This document shows, piece by piece, positions 44,579 through 54,201 of a DNA stretch of 64,000 nucleotides. Positions within the stretch are counted from its first letter, which is position 1; each line of letters begins with the position of its first letter. The DNA lies in assembly GCF_000317475.1 (NCBI RefSeq), contig NC_019729.1, forward strand, positions 1,874,501 through 1,938,500. The letters are read 5' to 3'. This stretch comes from Oscillatoria nigro-viridis PCC 7112 (GTDB taxonomy: Bacteria > Cyanobacteriota > Cyanobacteriia > Cyanobacteriales > Microcoleaceae). The notes under the pieces were generated by a model that saw nothing but the letters and a program-made list of their open reading frames with translations, searched no databases and was not told where the DNA came from. The translations under genes were made by a program, and so were the position numbers.

Positions 44579-45556
44579 TCAAACTCTGCGGTCAATAATG
44601 TTCACATCGAGCAAAATACACTTGGGAATCATTCCGTGAACTCCTTTTTGAGGATTGTTGACAGCCTGCGTAATCCGAAAATTTACCGAGAGGGAACACA
44701 AAACATAAGCATCTTCTTCTTTGAAACCCGCAAAAGTTTGCAGCCAATAAACCGTCTGTTTTACCGCCATCTCAAACGCTTCATCTAAAGTTATACCAAA
44801 TCCCATAATCACAATATGAGTCGGCGTTTCTGCAAACGGAAATCTCAGAAGTAAATCCTTGCGTAAGATGATTTGAATAGTCCCGTTCATCGAAGTTTCA
44901 ATGGCAGTACCGTCAACTTCACCGTCTCCTTGTGCCGAATGTCCGTCGCCGATGGACAGTAAACCGCCGCGCAGAAAAACAGGTAAAAATAACCGCGTTC
45001 CTGCTTGTAGTTCCTGATTGTCCATATTGCCGCCGTAGCGCTCTGGAGGAATAGAAGAACGGTTGATTTCTGCATTGGCAACGCCGATAATTCCAAAAAA
45101 AGGATGCAGGGGTATCCGAATGCCGCTACCTGCGGGAAATTCAGCAGTTTTTTGCTCTAAATCTAGCGGAATAAACCGCAATTTAGGTTCGGGGAAATAC
45201 TCAGGCAAAGCTCCCCATCCGGCGCGAATTGCATTAAATCCTACTGGTAAACTTGGGTAAACATCCTCAATGTGAATTTCTAAAACGTCTCCCGGTTCGG
45301 CATTGTTAACATAAATCGGGCCTGTTAGCAAGTGGGGGCCCGGGCCAACTTTGCGGTTGGGAGGCAAATTCTGACAAATATCTAAAAATTCGGGCGTGAG
45401 AAATTTCGGCGGGGCCTTGTCAGCAACATAATATCCTGAATAGGTTTCGATATCGATGCGATCGCCCGAATCCACCCTTAAAGCAGGTTCGATATTCGGA
45501 GAAAAACCGCCCAAGTGTACGGTTTTGCAGTTAGCCTTGAGAAGGTGGCGGGTCAT
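44579..45556 (-). CDS. Acetamidase/formamidase family protein
   Basis: A 325-residue FmdA_AmdA-type amidohydrolase that releases ammonia from formamide or short amides. Conserved blocks: TVHLGGFSPNIEPALRVDSG at the N-terminus, HLLTGPIYVNNAEPGDVLEI (about 97-116), PLHPFFGIIGVANAE, GGNMDNQELQAGTRLFLPVF with the conserved GGNMD, and GDGHSAQGDGEVDGTAIETS (metal-binding region). The C-terminus includes FGITLDEAFEMAVKQ. Length is slightly short but normal. It could supply nitrogen together with the urea carboxylase, though the genes are 14 kb apart. Confidence 0.92.
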   Translation of the reverse strand: MTRHLLKANCKTVHLGGFSPNIEPALRVDSGDRIDIETYSGYYVADKAPPKFLTPEFLDICQNLPPNRKVGPGPHLLTGPIYVNNAEPGDVLEIHIEDVYPSLPVGFNAIRAGWGALPEYFPEPKLRFIPLDLEQKTAEFPAGSGIRIPLHPFFGIIGVANAEINRSSIPPERYGGNMDNQELQAGTRLFLPVFLRGGLLSIGDGHSAQGDGEVDGTAIETSMNGTIQIILRKDLLLRFPFAETPTHIVIMGFGITLDEAFEMAVKQTVYWLQTFAGFKEEDAYVLCSLSVNFRITQAVNNPQKGVHGMIPKCILLDVNIIDRRV

Positions 45557-45870
45557 GGGATTTTAGATTTTAGATTTTAGATTGAAGCAAGGGCGTTATG
45601 AATTTTATATCGCAAGTCTCAATCATTTTTGATAATTTTTTTAATGAACCACAGAGGGCGCAGAGGGCGCTGAGAAAGAGAATGGAGAGATCGGAAGATG
45701 TGAAAAAATGGTTAAAGTTTGTTAGATGTGAGATATTTTACTAATTTCTTAACTTTTTGATAACGTTAGTAGTTTAAAATTTAGAGTTGGTGGCGCGGGT
45801 TTATATGTATTTGGGTGGGGAGTTCTGTTTTGCTGGTGAAACCCCCCGTACAACTAATGACTAATGACTT
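45557..45870. other. Divergent intergenic region with simple repeats
   Basis: Contains ATTTTAG repeated three times (about 45561-45582) and a dispersed AACCACAGAGGGCGCAGAGG motif (about 45646-45665) that recurs, inverted, at about 62938-62961 (CCCTCTGCGGTCTCTGCGGT). It should carry promoters of both flanking genes. No gene or RNA is evident. Confidence 0.45.
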
Positions 45871-47694
45871 ATGTTAACGCCTTTGCCTAATAAAGTAGAA
45901 TTTTCTCAAGGTTATTCTCGCAATCCCTGGTTTTTTGCTGTTTGGATTTTGATTGTCCTCTTGCTAGGTTTCATGATGCCATCTTACCTTAACAAACCTC
46001 AGCTTTTAACCGATCCGTTTTTGCAACTTCCAACAGCAAACTCGGTGCGAGTTGTCTGGTTCACAGAGTTTGCCGGTACTCGGAACACTGTTGCTTACGG
46101 CCAAAATTTGAATCAAGTTGTGACGGCAAATACTACCAAGCTAAGCCGCACTCGCGAAGACAAAGACTCGCGCATCTCGGATGAAATCAAACAAAGCATA
46201 ATTGACAGCAATCCAATTGTCCGCGACATCTGGCGCCACGAAGCAGAAGTCCCCAATTTAATGCCCGGTGTTCGCATTCCTTATCGAGTCACCAGCGAAA
46301 GGAAAGACGGCGCATCTGTCAGCAGCAAAATATTCACTCTTTCTCCGACACCAGCAGCAGGAATTGCGCTCAAAATCCTCCTCACTTCCGACCATCAATT
46401 GATGCCGATGACAGCGGCAAATCTCCAGAAAGTAGCCGAAACAATTGGGAGAGTTGACGCGGTTTTTATGGCAGGGGATTTAATTAATATACCCGATCGC
46501 GCTTCCGAATGGTTTGACGACTACCGAGGCCGCGCCTTCTTTCCCGCTATGCAAGGTCGCGCATTTTCAGAACTCGACAAAAACGGCATCAAAACCGTTT
46601 ACAGCGGCGGCGAACTGATCCAACACGCGCCTTTATTTCCCGCCATTGGCAATCACGAAATCATGGGTCGCTTTGCAACCAACAGCAAACTCGATTACCA
46701 ATTTAACGATCCTTTTCCCCGCGCCGCTGCCGAGAAAATATACGCTCAACGTGCTGCCTCTTTGAATCCCAATAATGACCCTTCAGTTCGCGAATTTTGG
46801 CTGAAAAACAATAGTTTTAATAGCGATACCTATGACGAGATTTTCAATTTACCGGGAGGTAAAAATTACTATGCTGTGACTTTTGGCGACGTGCGGTTAG
46901 TGACTTTGTACGTTGCGAATATCTGGCGGACTCCGAATTTAGATCCGGGTGCGAGAGGCCGGTATCGGGAACGGGACGAAGATTTTAATAATCCCGAAAA
47001 ATGGGGATACGGACAGCATATTTTTGAGCCGATTGTCAAGGGCAGCGCTCAATATAATTGGCTGCAACAAGAGTTAAAAAGTTCGGAATTCCAGCAGGCA
47101 AAATATAAAATTGTGATGTTTCACCACCCGCCGCATTCTCTGGGTGACAATATTGTACCTGCTTATACCGATCCAGTGCAAATAGTCGATCGCGCTCTCG
47201 ATGGCGAGATTAAAATGGTGCGTTACGAGTATCCGAAACAGCAAGATTATCTGATTCGGGATGTAGTGCCGCTGCTAGAAACAGCGGGGGTGCAGTTGGT
47301 ATTTTACGGACATTCGCACTTGTGGAATCGGTTTGTAAGTTCCAGCGGAATGCACTTTTTGGAGACTTCTAATGTGGGCAACAGTTACGGTGCTTTTGTG
47401 GGAGAAAAGCGCCGATTTGTGCCGCCGGGATATCGGGAAGATTACAGCGCTATTGGAGACCCGAACGGATTGGAACCTGTGGTGCCGACTGTTGCGCCTT
47501 TGTTGGGGAAAGATGGGCGGCCGCTGCCGTATATTGATAGCAATGATATTACGGCTTTTACTATTTTTGATACGGGGGAGGGTACGGTTAGCAGCTACTA
47601 TTTTGATACGCGGAAACCGGAGTCGGAAGTGGTGAAGTTTGATGAGTTTAAGTTGAAAAATTCGCTATCTAGCTTAAAAATCCGTAAAAATTAA
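45871..47694 (+). CDS. Membrane-anchored metallophosphoesterase
   Basis: A 607-residue calcineurin-like phosphoesterase. One N-terminal transmembrane segment (FFAVWILIVLLLGFMM, about 22-37) would anchor it. A Fn3-like purple-acid-phosphatase prefix follows (about 45-150, LPTANSVRVVWFTEFAGTRN). The metal-site motifs are in order: LLTSDHQ, AGDLIN (about 205), IGNHEIMG (about 260), KIVMFHHPPHS (about 430) and FYGHSHLWNR (about 490). Substrate unknown. It ends with a charged Lys-rich tail. Start chosen at MLTPLPNKVEF, the only Met before the membrane segment. Confidence 0.9.
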   Translation: MLTPLPNKVEFSQGYSRNPWFFAVWILIVLLLGFMMPSYLNKPQLLTDPFLQLPTANSVRVVWFTEFAGTRNTVAYGQNLNQVVTANTTKLSRTREDKDSRISDEIKQSIIDSNPIVRDIWRHEAEVPNLMPGVRIPYRVTSERKDGASVSSKIFTLSPTPAAGIALKILLTSDHQLMPMTAANLQKVAETIGRVDAVFMAGDLINIPDRASEWFDDYRGRAFFPAMQGRAFSELDKNGIKTVYSGGELIQHAPLFPAIGNHEIMGRFATNSKLDYQFNDPFPRAAAEKIYAQRAASLNPNNDPSVREFWLKNNSFNSDTYDEIFNLPGGKNYYAVTFGDVRLVTLYVANIWRTPNLDPGARGRYRERDEDFNNPEKWGYGQHIFEPIVKGSAQYNWLQQELKSSEFQQAKYKIVMFHHPPHSLGDNIVPAYTDPVQIVDRALDGEIKMVRYEYPKQQDYLIRDVVPLLETAGVQLVFYGHSHLWNRFVSSSGMHFLETSNVGNSYGAFVGEKRRFVPPGYREDYSAIGDPNGLEPVVPTVAPLLGKDGRPLPYIDSNDITAFTIFDTGEGTVSSYYFDTRKPESEVVKFDEFKLKNSLSSLKIRKN

Positions 47695-47811
47695 AAGCGC
47701 TCGTTTTCATAATCGATAAATTAGTTACTGCTATGATAACTTAAGGCTTCTGACTTCTGCTATACTTAGGTATACTGCATCCAAATTAAACTTACCCAGT
47801 AGAGCGCGGTC

Positions 47812-49059
47812 ATGCCTGAACTAAACCTCTTAGAAAAACAAGAAGAAGTAAGCTTTGATGAGGAAGATGAAGCTCTAGATTATGAGCTTGAATCTAATGG
47901 TAATACCAAATCAGTATTAGACGAAATTTCCGAAATTATTGTAGCTGGGAATGATTGGACGACAGCCACCATACTCGATCAACTTGTTCGTGACAATATT
48001 CAACTTAATCCAAGATTTCAAAGACGAGATGCTTGGGATATAACTCGCAAAAGCAGGTTTATTGAATCAATTTTTCTGGGATTTCCCATTCCAGATATAG
48101 TTTTGGCTTCTCAAGATAAAAAGCGCGGAAAATTTGTAGTTCTTGACGGCAAGCAACGCTTGCTTACGATTCTGCAATTTTATGGAAGGAGCGAAACTCC
48201 CAACGATAGTTTTGCTTTGAAAAACTTAGAATTTAGACCTGAACTCAATGGTTGTACGCATGAGGCTATAAAAAACGATATTCTCCATAGTTCTGTACTT
48301 GATGCACTCGATAATCAAAGTCTTCGTACTACATTGATTCGGAATTGGCATACAGAAAGTTTACTCTACAAAATTTTTCTCCGTCTGAATGTAGAAAATA
48401 CTCCGCTATCTCCACAAGAACTCAGGCAAGCATTGCATCCAGGTGATTTCATCAATTTTTTAGATGACGAATCAATTAAAAATCAGGCTTTAAGAAAAAT
48501 ACTTAAATCCCAAAATCCCGATCCTCGGATGCGCGATGTCGAATTCTTACTGCGATATGTAGGATTCCATCATTTTTTATCCGATTATCGCGGTAATCTT
48601 AAAGTGTTCCTGGATATGACTTGCAAAAAACTCAACAAGGATTGGAAAGAGAAAGAAACTGAGGTCAGATATACAGTTAGCCAATTTGAAAAGGCAGTGC
48701 AAACAACCACTACAATATTTGGAGAAGAAAATATATTTCGCGTGTGGTTGAGCAGTGATAATACTTACCGAGGTAAGTTTAATCGAGCTATTTTAGATGT
48801 AATGGTTTTTTATTTTTCAGATCCAGTTATTAGAGAAGCTGCTGAGAATAATCCGGCGGCTGTGGAAAAAGCTTTTAAAGAGTTATGTTCATCATCTAAT
48901 AGCGAATTCAGAGAAGCTGTTGAGAAAACCACAACTAGCATTCGCGCAACTCATACTCGTCTCTCACTGTGGGGCAAAGCTTTGTTAAAGGTTTTGGATG
49001 TAAAGTTTAATGTACCTGAACTCGTAGATAACCATATTATCTTTAACGGTTTGAGGTAA
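47812..49059 (+). CDS. DUF262-domain protein (ParB/Srx-like nuclease or NTPase type)
   Basis: A 415-residue protein with an acidic leader (about 1-40) and then a DUF262 core: LNPRFQRRDAWDITRKSRFI (about 65-84), ESIFLGFPIPDIVLAS (85-100) and the family hallmark FVVLDGKQRLLTILQFY with DGKQR at 112-116. DUF262 (GmrS-like) domains occur in type IV restriction enzymes and in toxin-antitoxin-like pairs. The DUF1524/HNH partner domain of GmrSD is absent here. The next gene, 4 bases downstream, encodes a HEPN-type protein, so the two probably act as a unit. Confidence 0.88.
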   Translation: MPELNLLEKQEEVSFDEEDEALDYELESNGNTKSVLDEISEIIVAGNDWTTATILDQLVRDNIQLNPRFQRRDAWDITRKSRFIESIFLGFPIPDIVLASQDKKRGKFVVLDGKQRLLTILQFYGRSETPNDSFALKNLEFRPELNGCTHEAIKNDILHSSVLDALDNQSLRTTLIRNWHTESLLYKIFLRLNVENTPLSPQELRQALHPGDFINFLDDESIKNQALRKILKSQNPDPRMRDVEFLLRYVGFHHFLSDYRGNLKVFLDMTCKKLNKDWKEKETEVRYTVSQFEKAVQTTTTIFGEENIFRVWLSSDNTYRGKFNRAILDVMVFYFSDPVIREAAENNPAAVEKAFKELCSSSNSEFREAVEKTTTSIRATHTRLSLWGKALLKVLDVKFNVPELVDNHIIFNGLR

Positions 49060-49063
49060 GTTA

Positions 49064-49714
49064 TTGAGAGGTATGCCAAAATCAGTTAGATTTCGTACTC
49101 TAACCCAGCAGTTAAATAGGTTAAAAAAACAATTTCTTCCTAAGATTAATCCTCTAGGTTCATATTCCGATCGGCAGCTAGCCTTAACTCTTGCCTACAG
49201 AGTTTTAGTTCATGCCGAAATTGAGGCTTATTTTGAAGACAGAGTTTGGGAAGTAGCCCTTAATGCTAAAAAGAATTGGGATAGTCAGGGTAAGACTTGC
49301 CGTACTTTAATCTGCTTGCTTGGCTTTTCTGGTCAAATGATGGAAGCACCACCAGATACACTGAGTCCAACTAAGGGAAGTAAAGCTTTGCCACCGGAAA
49401 AAATAAAAATCAACAAAAAAATAGATTTAGCTATTAATAGTTTTAAGCGAAGCATTGACTCGAATCATGGAATCAAAGAAGCTAATCTTCTGGCGTTGCT
49501 TTTGCCAATAGGAATAGATACCGATGATTTAGATCCTGCTTGGCTGGCTACCATGAATACGTTTGGGGAAGAAAGAGGTGTTGCGGCACATACTTCAGCT
49601 ACATCCCCGAAAACTATTAGAAGCCTAAATCCTATAAATGAACTGCGGAGGGTGGAGCAAATTATTCAAGAACTTTTGAGGGTGGATGAGCTGATTGATA
49701 ATTTAATGAGATAA
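49064..49714 (+). CDS. HEPN-type putative RNase (RiboL-PSP-HEPN/MAE_28990-like)
   Basis: A 216-residue, all-helical protein whose C-terminal third carries a HEPN-like Rx4H motif, Arg171 to His176 in EERGVAAHTSAT. The N-terminal region (ALTLAYRVLVHAEIEAYFED) matches the long helices of the MAE_28990/MAE_18760 and RiboL-PSP-HEPN groups, which are predicted ribonucleases. A TTG start at 49064 has a GAGGT ribosome binding site 7 bases upstream; the ATG at 49073 is an alternative. It follows the DUF262 gene by 4 bases. That HEPN-DUF262 link is known from comparative genomics of defence and toxin-antitoxin genes. Confidence 0.75.
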   Translation: MRGMPKSVRFRTLTQQLNRLKKQFLPKINPLGSYSDRQLALTLAYRVLVHAEIEAYFEDRVWEVALNAKKNWDSQGKTCRTLICLLGFSGQMMEAPPDTLSPTKGSKALPPEKIKINKKIDLAINSFKRSIDSNHGIKEANLLALLLPIGIDTDDLDPAWLATMNTFGEERGVAAHTSATSPKTIRSLNPINELRRVEQIIQELLRVDELIDNLMR

Positions 49715-49763
49715 ATGAATAAACCGAGACCAATTGTCAAGAGTTTAATCTTTTTGGTAGGCT

Positions 49764-49843
49764 TCTAGCCGCAACGGGCAAGATGCCCGTTCCACAATAC
49801 TTTATTTTTTTGTGGCACAGGCATCTTGCCTGTGCTCAAACAG
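49764..49843. repeat. Dispersed GGAACAGGCATCTTGCCTG-type repeat pair
   Basis: CAACGGGCAAGATGCCCGTT and, further on, TGTGGCACAGGCATCTTGCC are two inverted-orientation members of the repeat family seen at 26.5 kb and 63.7 kb. Each is itself palindromic (GGCAAGATGCC and GGCATCTTGCC). They lie between the convergent HEPN and DUF4336 genes and could act as a bidirectional terminator. Confidence 0.7.
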
Positions 49844-49871
49844 CTTATTCAGAAGGGTGCAAGATGTCAGA

Positions 49872-51077
49872 TTAAACCTTCTCTTTCGCAGGGGGAACCA
49901 AACCGGTTTTATTCAAACCCGCATCAATCTGCCTCAGCAATTTAAAATCGTCTTCGGGTAAAGAATTAACAGGCGAGTGTTTTTCCAGAAACGAGAATGC
50001 TTGCCGAAATTCACGGGGCCGGGAGTCGATCGCGCTATCGAAATGACAGGGTACAATCCTGTGAAAGTCCCAACTCGCCACTTTATCCACCCAATCGAGA
50101 GTTTCCCTGGGCGCGCGGTTGAGAATCAATCTCTGCAAAATCGGCGCGACAAACAACCGCCCTCCTCCCCGCAAAGCCTCAAACGATCGCACCCAATCTG
50201 TTTTCCACTTGAACGGATACAACCCGAAATAAGCTTTCCTAGAGCGTTCTGGCGCTTGGCGCGCGCTGGCAAATACCTCCGACCACGGCGGCACTTCCAG
50301 CACGCTGGGGCTAAAATACATGGCAAATAAGGCGATTCTCTGCCACCCTTTCCGCCGATTTTCCTGGGTGTCTGCCACAATGTCCGAGGCGCTTTCTTTG
50401 GCGTGAAACAGCAGCGGGTACGAGTCGAGTTGGACGATCGCCGGCGGATTTTCGGGAATGGAAACCACGGAATCTGTTAGCATCAGCGTGCGCGATCGCC
50501 TGTGAAATAACGCAACTTCGGCAAATCTGCCCAAACCGAGGTCGATGGGGCCGAGAATTGCCCAGTCAAATTGATCGGCTAACGGCGTGTTGCTGCTGTC
50601 AAAGGGCAGTACAGACGTGCGTTTCGCCGGCAAACCCAGCCACGAGAGCGGCAAATTCACGGGGAAACTCCACTGCTGCGGGGCGACAAACACCTGCGCT
50701 TCGGGAAAACACCTCGCAAAGGGGCCGACAAAAACTTTGTGCTCGATGCCTGAAACCGTTGTCAGCAGGATGTACTTAACCTCGCCGTGCTCTGCTACTA
50801 ACTCCTTTACCAAGCGGATGCACTCAGGAGTCGGTGCCACGGGGGCGTAGACGAGAAGGCCTTCGGGTTCTAGTTTAATTACTGTCATCCGAATCGGGAC
50901 GACTACGTAGAAAATGCCTTGTAGTTGGTCAAAAGTCCAGATTGTGTCCTTGACTATTTCCTTGCGGATGGTGCGCCGCTTGCTGTAGGGATAGAGGGGG
51001 ACGATGGGCCAAAAAGCCCAAGAATAGTCCCGAGAATCAATCTGTGCTGATGTTGGTATGCCTTCGCCCTCTGCCAC
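49872..51077 (-). CDS. DUF4336 protein
   Basis: A 401-residue member of the DUF4336 family, common in cyanobacteria and plant plastids. Conserved blocks: YSWAFWPIVPLYPYSKRRTI (about 18-37), IRMTVIKLEPEGLLVYAPVA (about 62-81) and VKYILLTTVSGIEHKVFVGP (about 100-119). The pattern resembles a metallo-beta-lactamase-fold protein in which the HxHxDH metal motif is degenerate (TTVSGIEHK), so catalysis is doubtful. Length is usual. Function unknown. Confidence 0.88.
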   Translation of the reverse strand: MAEGEGIPTSAQIDSRDYSWAFWPIVPLYPYSKRRTIRKEIVKDTIWTFDQLQGIFYVVVPIRMTVIKLEPEGLLVYAPVAPTPECIRLVKELVAEHGEVKYILLTTVSGIEHKVFVGPFARCFPEAQVFVAPQQWSFPVNLPLSWLGLPAKRTSVLPFDSSNTPLADQFDWAILGPIDLGLGRFAEVALFHRRSRTLMLTDSVVSIPENPPAIVQLDSYPLLFHAKESASDIVADTQENRRKGWQRIALFAMYFSPSVLEVPPWSEVFASARQAPERSRKAYFGLYPFKWKTDWVRSFEALRGGGRLFVAPILQRLILNRAPRETLDWVDKVASWDFHRIVPCHFDSAIDSRPREFRQAFSFLEKHSPVNSLPEDDFKLLRQIDAGLNKTGLVPPAKEKV

Positions 51078-51203
51078 TGGTGCGACTCCTTGCCGATTTT
51101 TTTGTACGTGCGTGCGATCGAACTGTTTTTATCTTATTTCACTCCTGTTGCGCGGATTCGAGGAGTTGAAAAGGGGTTTCACCAGGCCTGGGTGCGAAAA
51201 CTA

Positions 51204-52004
51204 TTAAACCAACTGTTCGGGATCGATGCCTAACTCCCGCAACCGCGCCGCTAGTCTTTCCTCTCGCTGTTGAGATGCTATGAGTTGCTGTTGAGATTCT
51301 ATCAGTTGCCGTTCCGCCGCCGTTGCTCTTTCACCCGGACTCAAAATCAACCCTCCTTGGGCCGTAAACCACCGCAACCACAACCGATTCATACTCTTAT
51401 AAGTGCCTTGCCACCAACCTAAACTCAACTGCAACTCAGGAATAAATAACCGCCCATCAATTAATTCTGCAGGTTCATAGTGGCCTCCTACAAGATGAAA
51501 AGCTTGCAATTCATCCGTGTAGCGACTGAACACAAAATAGTAAGGAATCCGCAAAATTTGTTCGTAAACTTGCCACTTAGTCGGCGGTTCCCCAGCTTGC
51601 TGAACAGTCCGCCCTAAATCTTCATCTTCAGTGCCCGGCGATAGCAATTCCACCACCACAAACGGATTTACCCGTTCTTGCCAAACTACATAACTCAAAC
51701 GCATATCGCGCCCTTGATAAAGCCTTGGCACACCCACCGCAGCAAACCAATCCGGGCGTTTGTGCCAGCGCGGTTGTGTTGCATCGTAATACAAATTTAG
51801 GTCACTGGCTGTAAAGACTTGTTCCGCATCCCATCCCGGCGGCAAAAACGTGAATTCCAAGAGTTGCGGCTGATCTAAATGAAATGTATCTGGCAAACCG
51901 GGCTCCTTTGGATCTTCGCTAGGTAAATCGTACATTGTTGGCAAACTCTGCCGGGGGTCTAGAGGCGGTTCAGCTTGAGCAGGCGGGTAAGTCGGGAATG
52001 TCAT
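51204..52004 (-). CDS. Uma2-family (DUF820) putative endonuclease, long form
   Basis: A 266-residue Uma2-type protein. Core blocks are HKRPDWFAAVGVPRLYQGRD (Pro-Asp element, about 101-120), NPFVVVELLSPGTEDEDLGR (VVELLSP element with Glu, about 132-151) and KWQVYEQILRIPYYFVFSRY (about 163-182). The C-terminal tail is a glutamine/arginine-rich coiled-coil (IESQQQLIASQQREERLAAR, ending LRELGIDPEQLV), which is a recurring extension in cyanobacterial members. Function unknown. Divergent from leuB. Confidence 0.9.
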   Translation of the reverse strand: MTFPTYPPAQAEPPLDPRQSLPTMYDLPSEDPKEPGLPDTFHLDQPQLLEFTFLPPGWDAEQVFTASDLNLYYDATQPRWHKRPDWFAAVGVPRLYQGRDMRLSYVVWQERVNPFVVVELLSPGTEDEDLGRTVQQAGEPPTKWQVYEQILRIPYYFVFSRYTDELQAFHLVGGHYEPAELIDGRLFIPELQLSLGWWQGTYKSMNRLWLRWFTAQGGLILSPGERATAAERQLIESQQQLIASQQREERLAARLRELGIDPEQLV

Positions 52005-52123
52005 AATGAATTCTGAGGTTGCTTATCCTGATATGATTATAGCCTTGTGAGAATGTCTGGCATTTCTAAAGAATTCCCATTAACTCTCAATCTCAAATCT
52101 ACAATCAAAACTCCAAAATCGAT

Positions 52124-53209
52124 ATGACTCAAAACTACCGCATCACTCTTTTACCAGGAGACGGCATCGGCCCTGAAATTATCGCTGTGGCGGTAGATGT
52201 CCTGAAACTTGTCGGTCAACAATTGGACATCGGCTTTGAATTTCAAGAAGCTTTAATTGGCGGCGCTGCTATTGACGCAACAGGCAATCCGCTGCCGGAA
52301 GAAACACTCTTAAAATGCCGCAACTGCGATGCAGTATTGTTGGCAGCCATCGGCGGTTACAAGTGGGATAATTTGCCCCGCGAACAGCGCCCGGAAACTG
52401 GATTATTGGGACTGCGCGCCGGATTGGGATTGTTTGCAAATTTGCGCCCTGCGACTATTTTACCGCAATTGGTTGATGCTTCTAGTTTGAAACGGGAAGT
52501 TGTCGAAGGCGTGGATATTATGGTCGTCCGCGAACTCACCGGCGGCATTTATTTCGGCAAACCGAAAGGCATTTTTGAGACGGAAACAGGCGAAAAACGC
52601 GGCGTTAATACGATGGCTTACACCGAGTCAGAAATTGACAGAATCGGGCGAGTGGCTTTTGAGACTGCCAGGAAGCGCGGGAAAAGGCTGTGTTCCGTTG
52701 ATAAAGCGAATGTTTTGGATGTTTCGCAACTGTGGCGCGATCGCATTATTGCCCTTTCTTCAGAATACCCTGATGTCGAACTTTCTCACCTCTACGTTGA
52801 CAACGCAGCCATGCAGTTAATTCGCTGGCCGAAACAGTTCGATACAATTGTCACCGGCAATTTATTCGGCGACATTCTTTCCGATGCGGCGGCGATGCTA
52901 ACTGGTAGTATTGGGATGCTGCCTTCTGCTAGTTTGGGATCGACCGGGCCGGGAGTTTTTGAACCCGTGCACGGTTCCGCACCGGACATCGCCGGACAAG
53001 ATAAAGCCAATCCCATCGCCCAAGTTTTGAGTGCGGCAATGATGCTGCGCTACGCCTTAAATCAGCCGGAAGCTGCTAATAAAATCGAGCAAGCAGTTGT
53101 CGAAGTTTTGGATCGAGGTTATCGCACTGGTGATATCATGTCGGAAGGCATGAAACTCGTCGGCTGTCGGGCAATGGGCGATGCTTTAATTGAAGTTCTG
53201 CAAGGTTAA
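52124..53209 (+). CDS. leuB: 3-isopropylmalate dehydrogenase
   Basis: NAD-dependent enzyme of leucine biosynthesis, oxidising and decarboxylating 3-isopropylmalate. The 361-residue length is normal. Motifs: [16 protein letters not shown] at the N-terminus, [12 protein letters not shown] and [15 protein letters not shown] in the substrate region, [15 protein letters not shown] (catalytic Lys and Asp), and [20 protein letters not shown] plus [19 protein letters not shown] (metal and NAD regions). No other leu gene is adjacent. Its last about 39 bases are repeated in a 331-bp tandem array just downstream. Confidence 0.97.
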   Translation: MTQNYRITLLPGDGIGPEIIAVAVDVLKLVGQQLDIGFEFQEALIGGAAIDATGNPLPEETLLKCRNCDAVLLAAIGGYKWDNLPREQRPETGLLGLRAGLGLFANLRPATILPQLVDASSLKREVVEGVDIMVVRELTGGIYFGKPKGIFETETGEKRGVNTMAYTESEIDRIGRVAFETARKRGKRLCSVDKANVLDVSQLWRDRIIALSSEYPDVELSHLYVDNAAMQLIRWPKQFDTIVTGNLFGDILSDAAAMLTGSIGMLPSASLGSTGPGVFEPVHGSAPDIAGQDKANPIAQVLSAAMMLRYALNQPEAANKIEQAVVEVLDRGYRTGDIMSEGMKLVGCRAMGDALIEVLQG

Positions 53210-54163
53210 TTTATTTACCTTGTAGGGGCGGGTTTTACCAATAATATTCGACGCGCACGCACAATCTCATAAACCCGCCCCCAGACAACTAATAACCTAT
53301 ATCAACCTTGACTTTAAGCGCAGGGAAAAAGTGTACATTGAGGCTTACCGTTGAGAGGGGGCGGGTTGATAAGATTATTAATTTTTTGCCCAGATGGTTG
53401 GTCAAACCCGCCCCTACAGGAATTGGGGTTTAATGTTCCGCTGTCAAAAGCTGAAATTGCTCGGTATCGATGCGATTTGCTCGATACTCGTCGGCCCTCG
53501 GGCAATGGGCGATGCTTTAATTGAAGTTCTGCAAGGTTAATTTATTTACCTTGTAGGGGCGGGTTTTACCAATAATATTCGACGCGCACGCACAATCTCA
53601 TAAACCCGCCCCCAGACAACTAATAACCTATATCAACCTTGACTTTAAGCGCAGGGAAAAAGTGTACATTGAGGCTTACCGTTGAGAGGGGGCGGGTTGA
53701 TAAGATTATTAATTTTTTTCCCAGATGGTTGGTCAAACCCGCCCCTACAGGAATTGGCGTTTAATGTTCCGCTGTCAAAAGCTGAAATTGCTCGGTATCG
53801 ATGCGATTTGCTCGATACTCGTCGGCTGTCGGGCAATGGGCGATGCTTTAATTGAAGTTCTGCAAGGTTAATTTATTTACCTTGTAGGGGCGGGTTTTAC
53901 GAATAATATTCGACGCACACATACAACCTCATAAACCCGCCCCCAGACAACTAATAACCTATATCCACCTTGACTTTGATCGCAGGTCAAAAATGTACAT
54001 TGAGGCTTACCGTTGAGAGGGGGCGGGTTGATAAGATTATTAATTTTTGGCGATTATGGTTGGTAAAACCCGCCCCTACAGGAATTGGGGTTTAATGTTC
54101 CGCAGTAGATTGAGGTTGAACGTTGGGTTGGGGCGGGTTGATCATATTATTAGTTTTTGGCAA
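53171..54163. repeat. Three 331-bp tandem units containing 3' ends of leuB and pyrE
   Basis: The string GCAATGGGCG starts at 53171, 53502 and 53833, giving a period of 331 bp. Each unit begins with the leuB 3' end (including the stop), continues through GC-rich inverted repeats (GTAGGGGCGGGTTTTACC with AAACCCGCCCC) and ends with the 3' end of the pyrE part (AATTGCTCGGTATCGATGCG). The third unit diverges at about 54104 and is followed by a shorter repeat of the GC-rich block (54114-54190) before the real pyrE end. The array therefore lies between two convergent genes and contains non-functional copies of both 3' ends. Confidence 0.92.
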
Positions 54164-54201
54164 TTATGGTTGGTAAAACCCGCCCCTATAGGAATTGGCG
54201 T

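Noticed and set aside
49872..51077. DUF4336 gene as an active metallo-beta-lactamase-fold hydrolase
   Set aside because: The HxHxDH metal motif is not visible, so catalytic function is not claimed.
53314..53836. Two nearly identical 63-codon frames (53314-53505 and 53645-53836)
   Set aside because: They lie within the 331-bp tandem units and read the copied pyrE 3' end and the GC-rich repeats in a wrong frame; no ribosome binding site or protein-like sequence.
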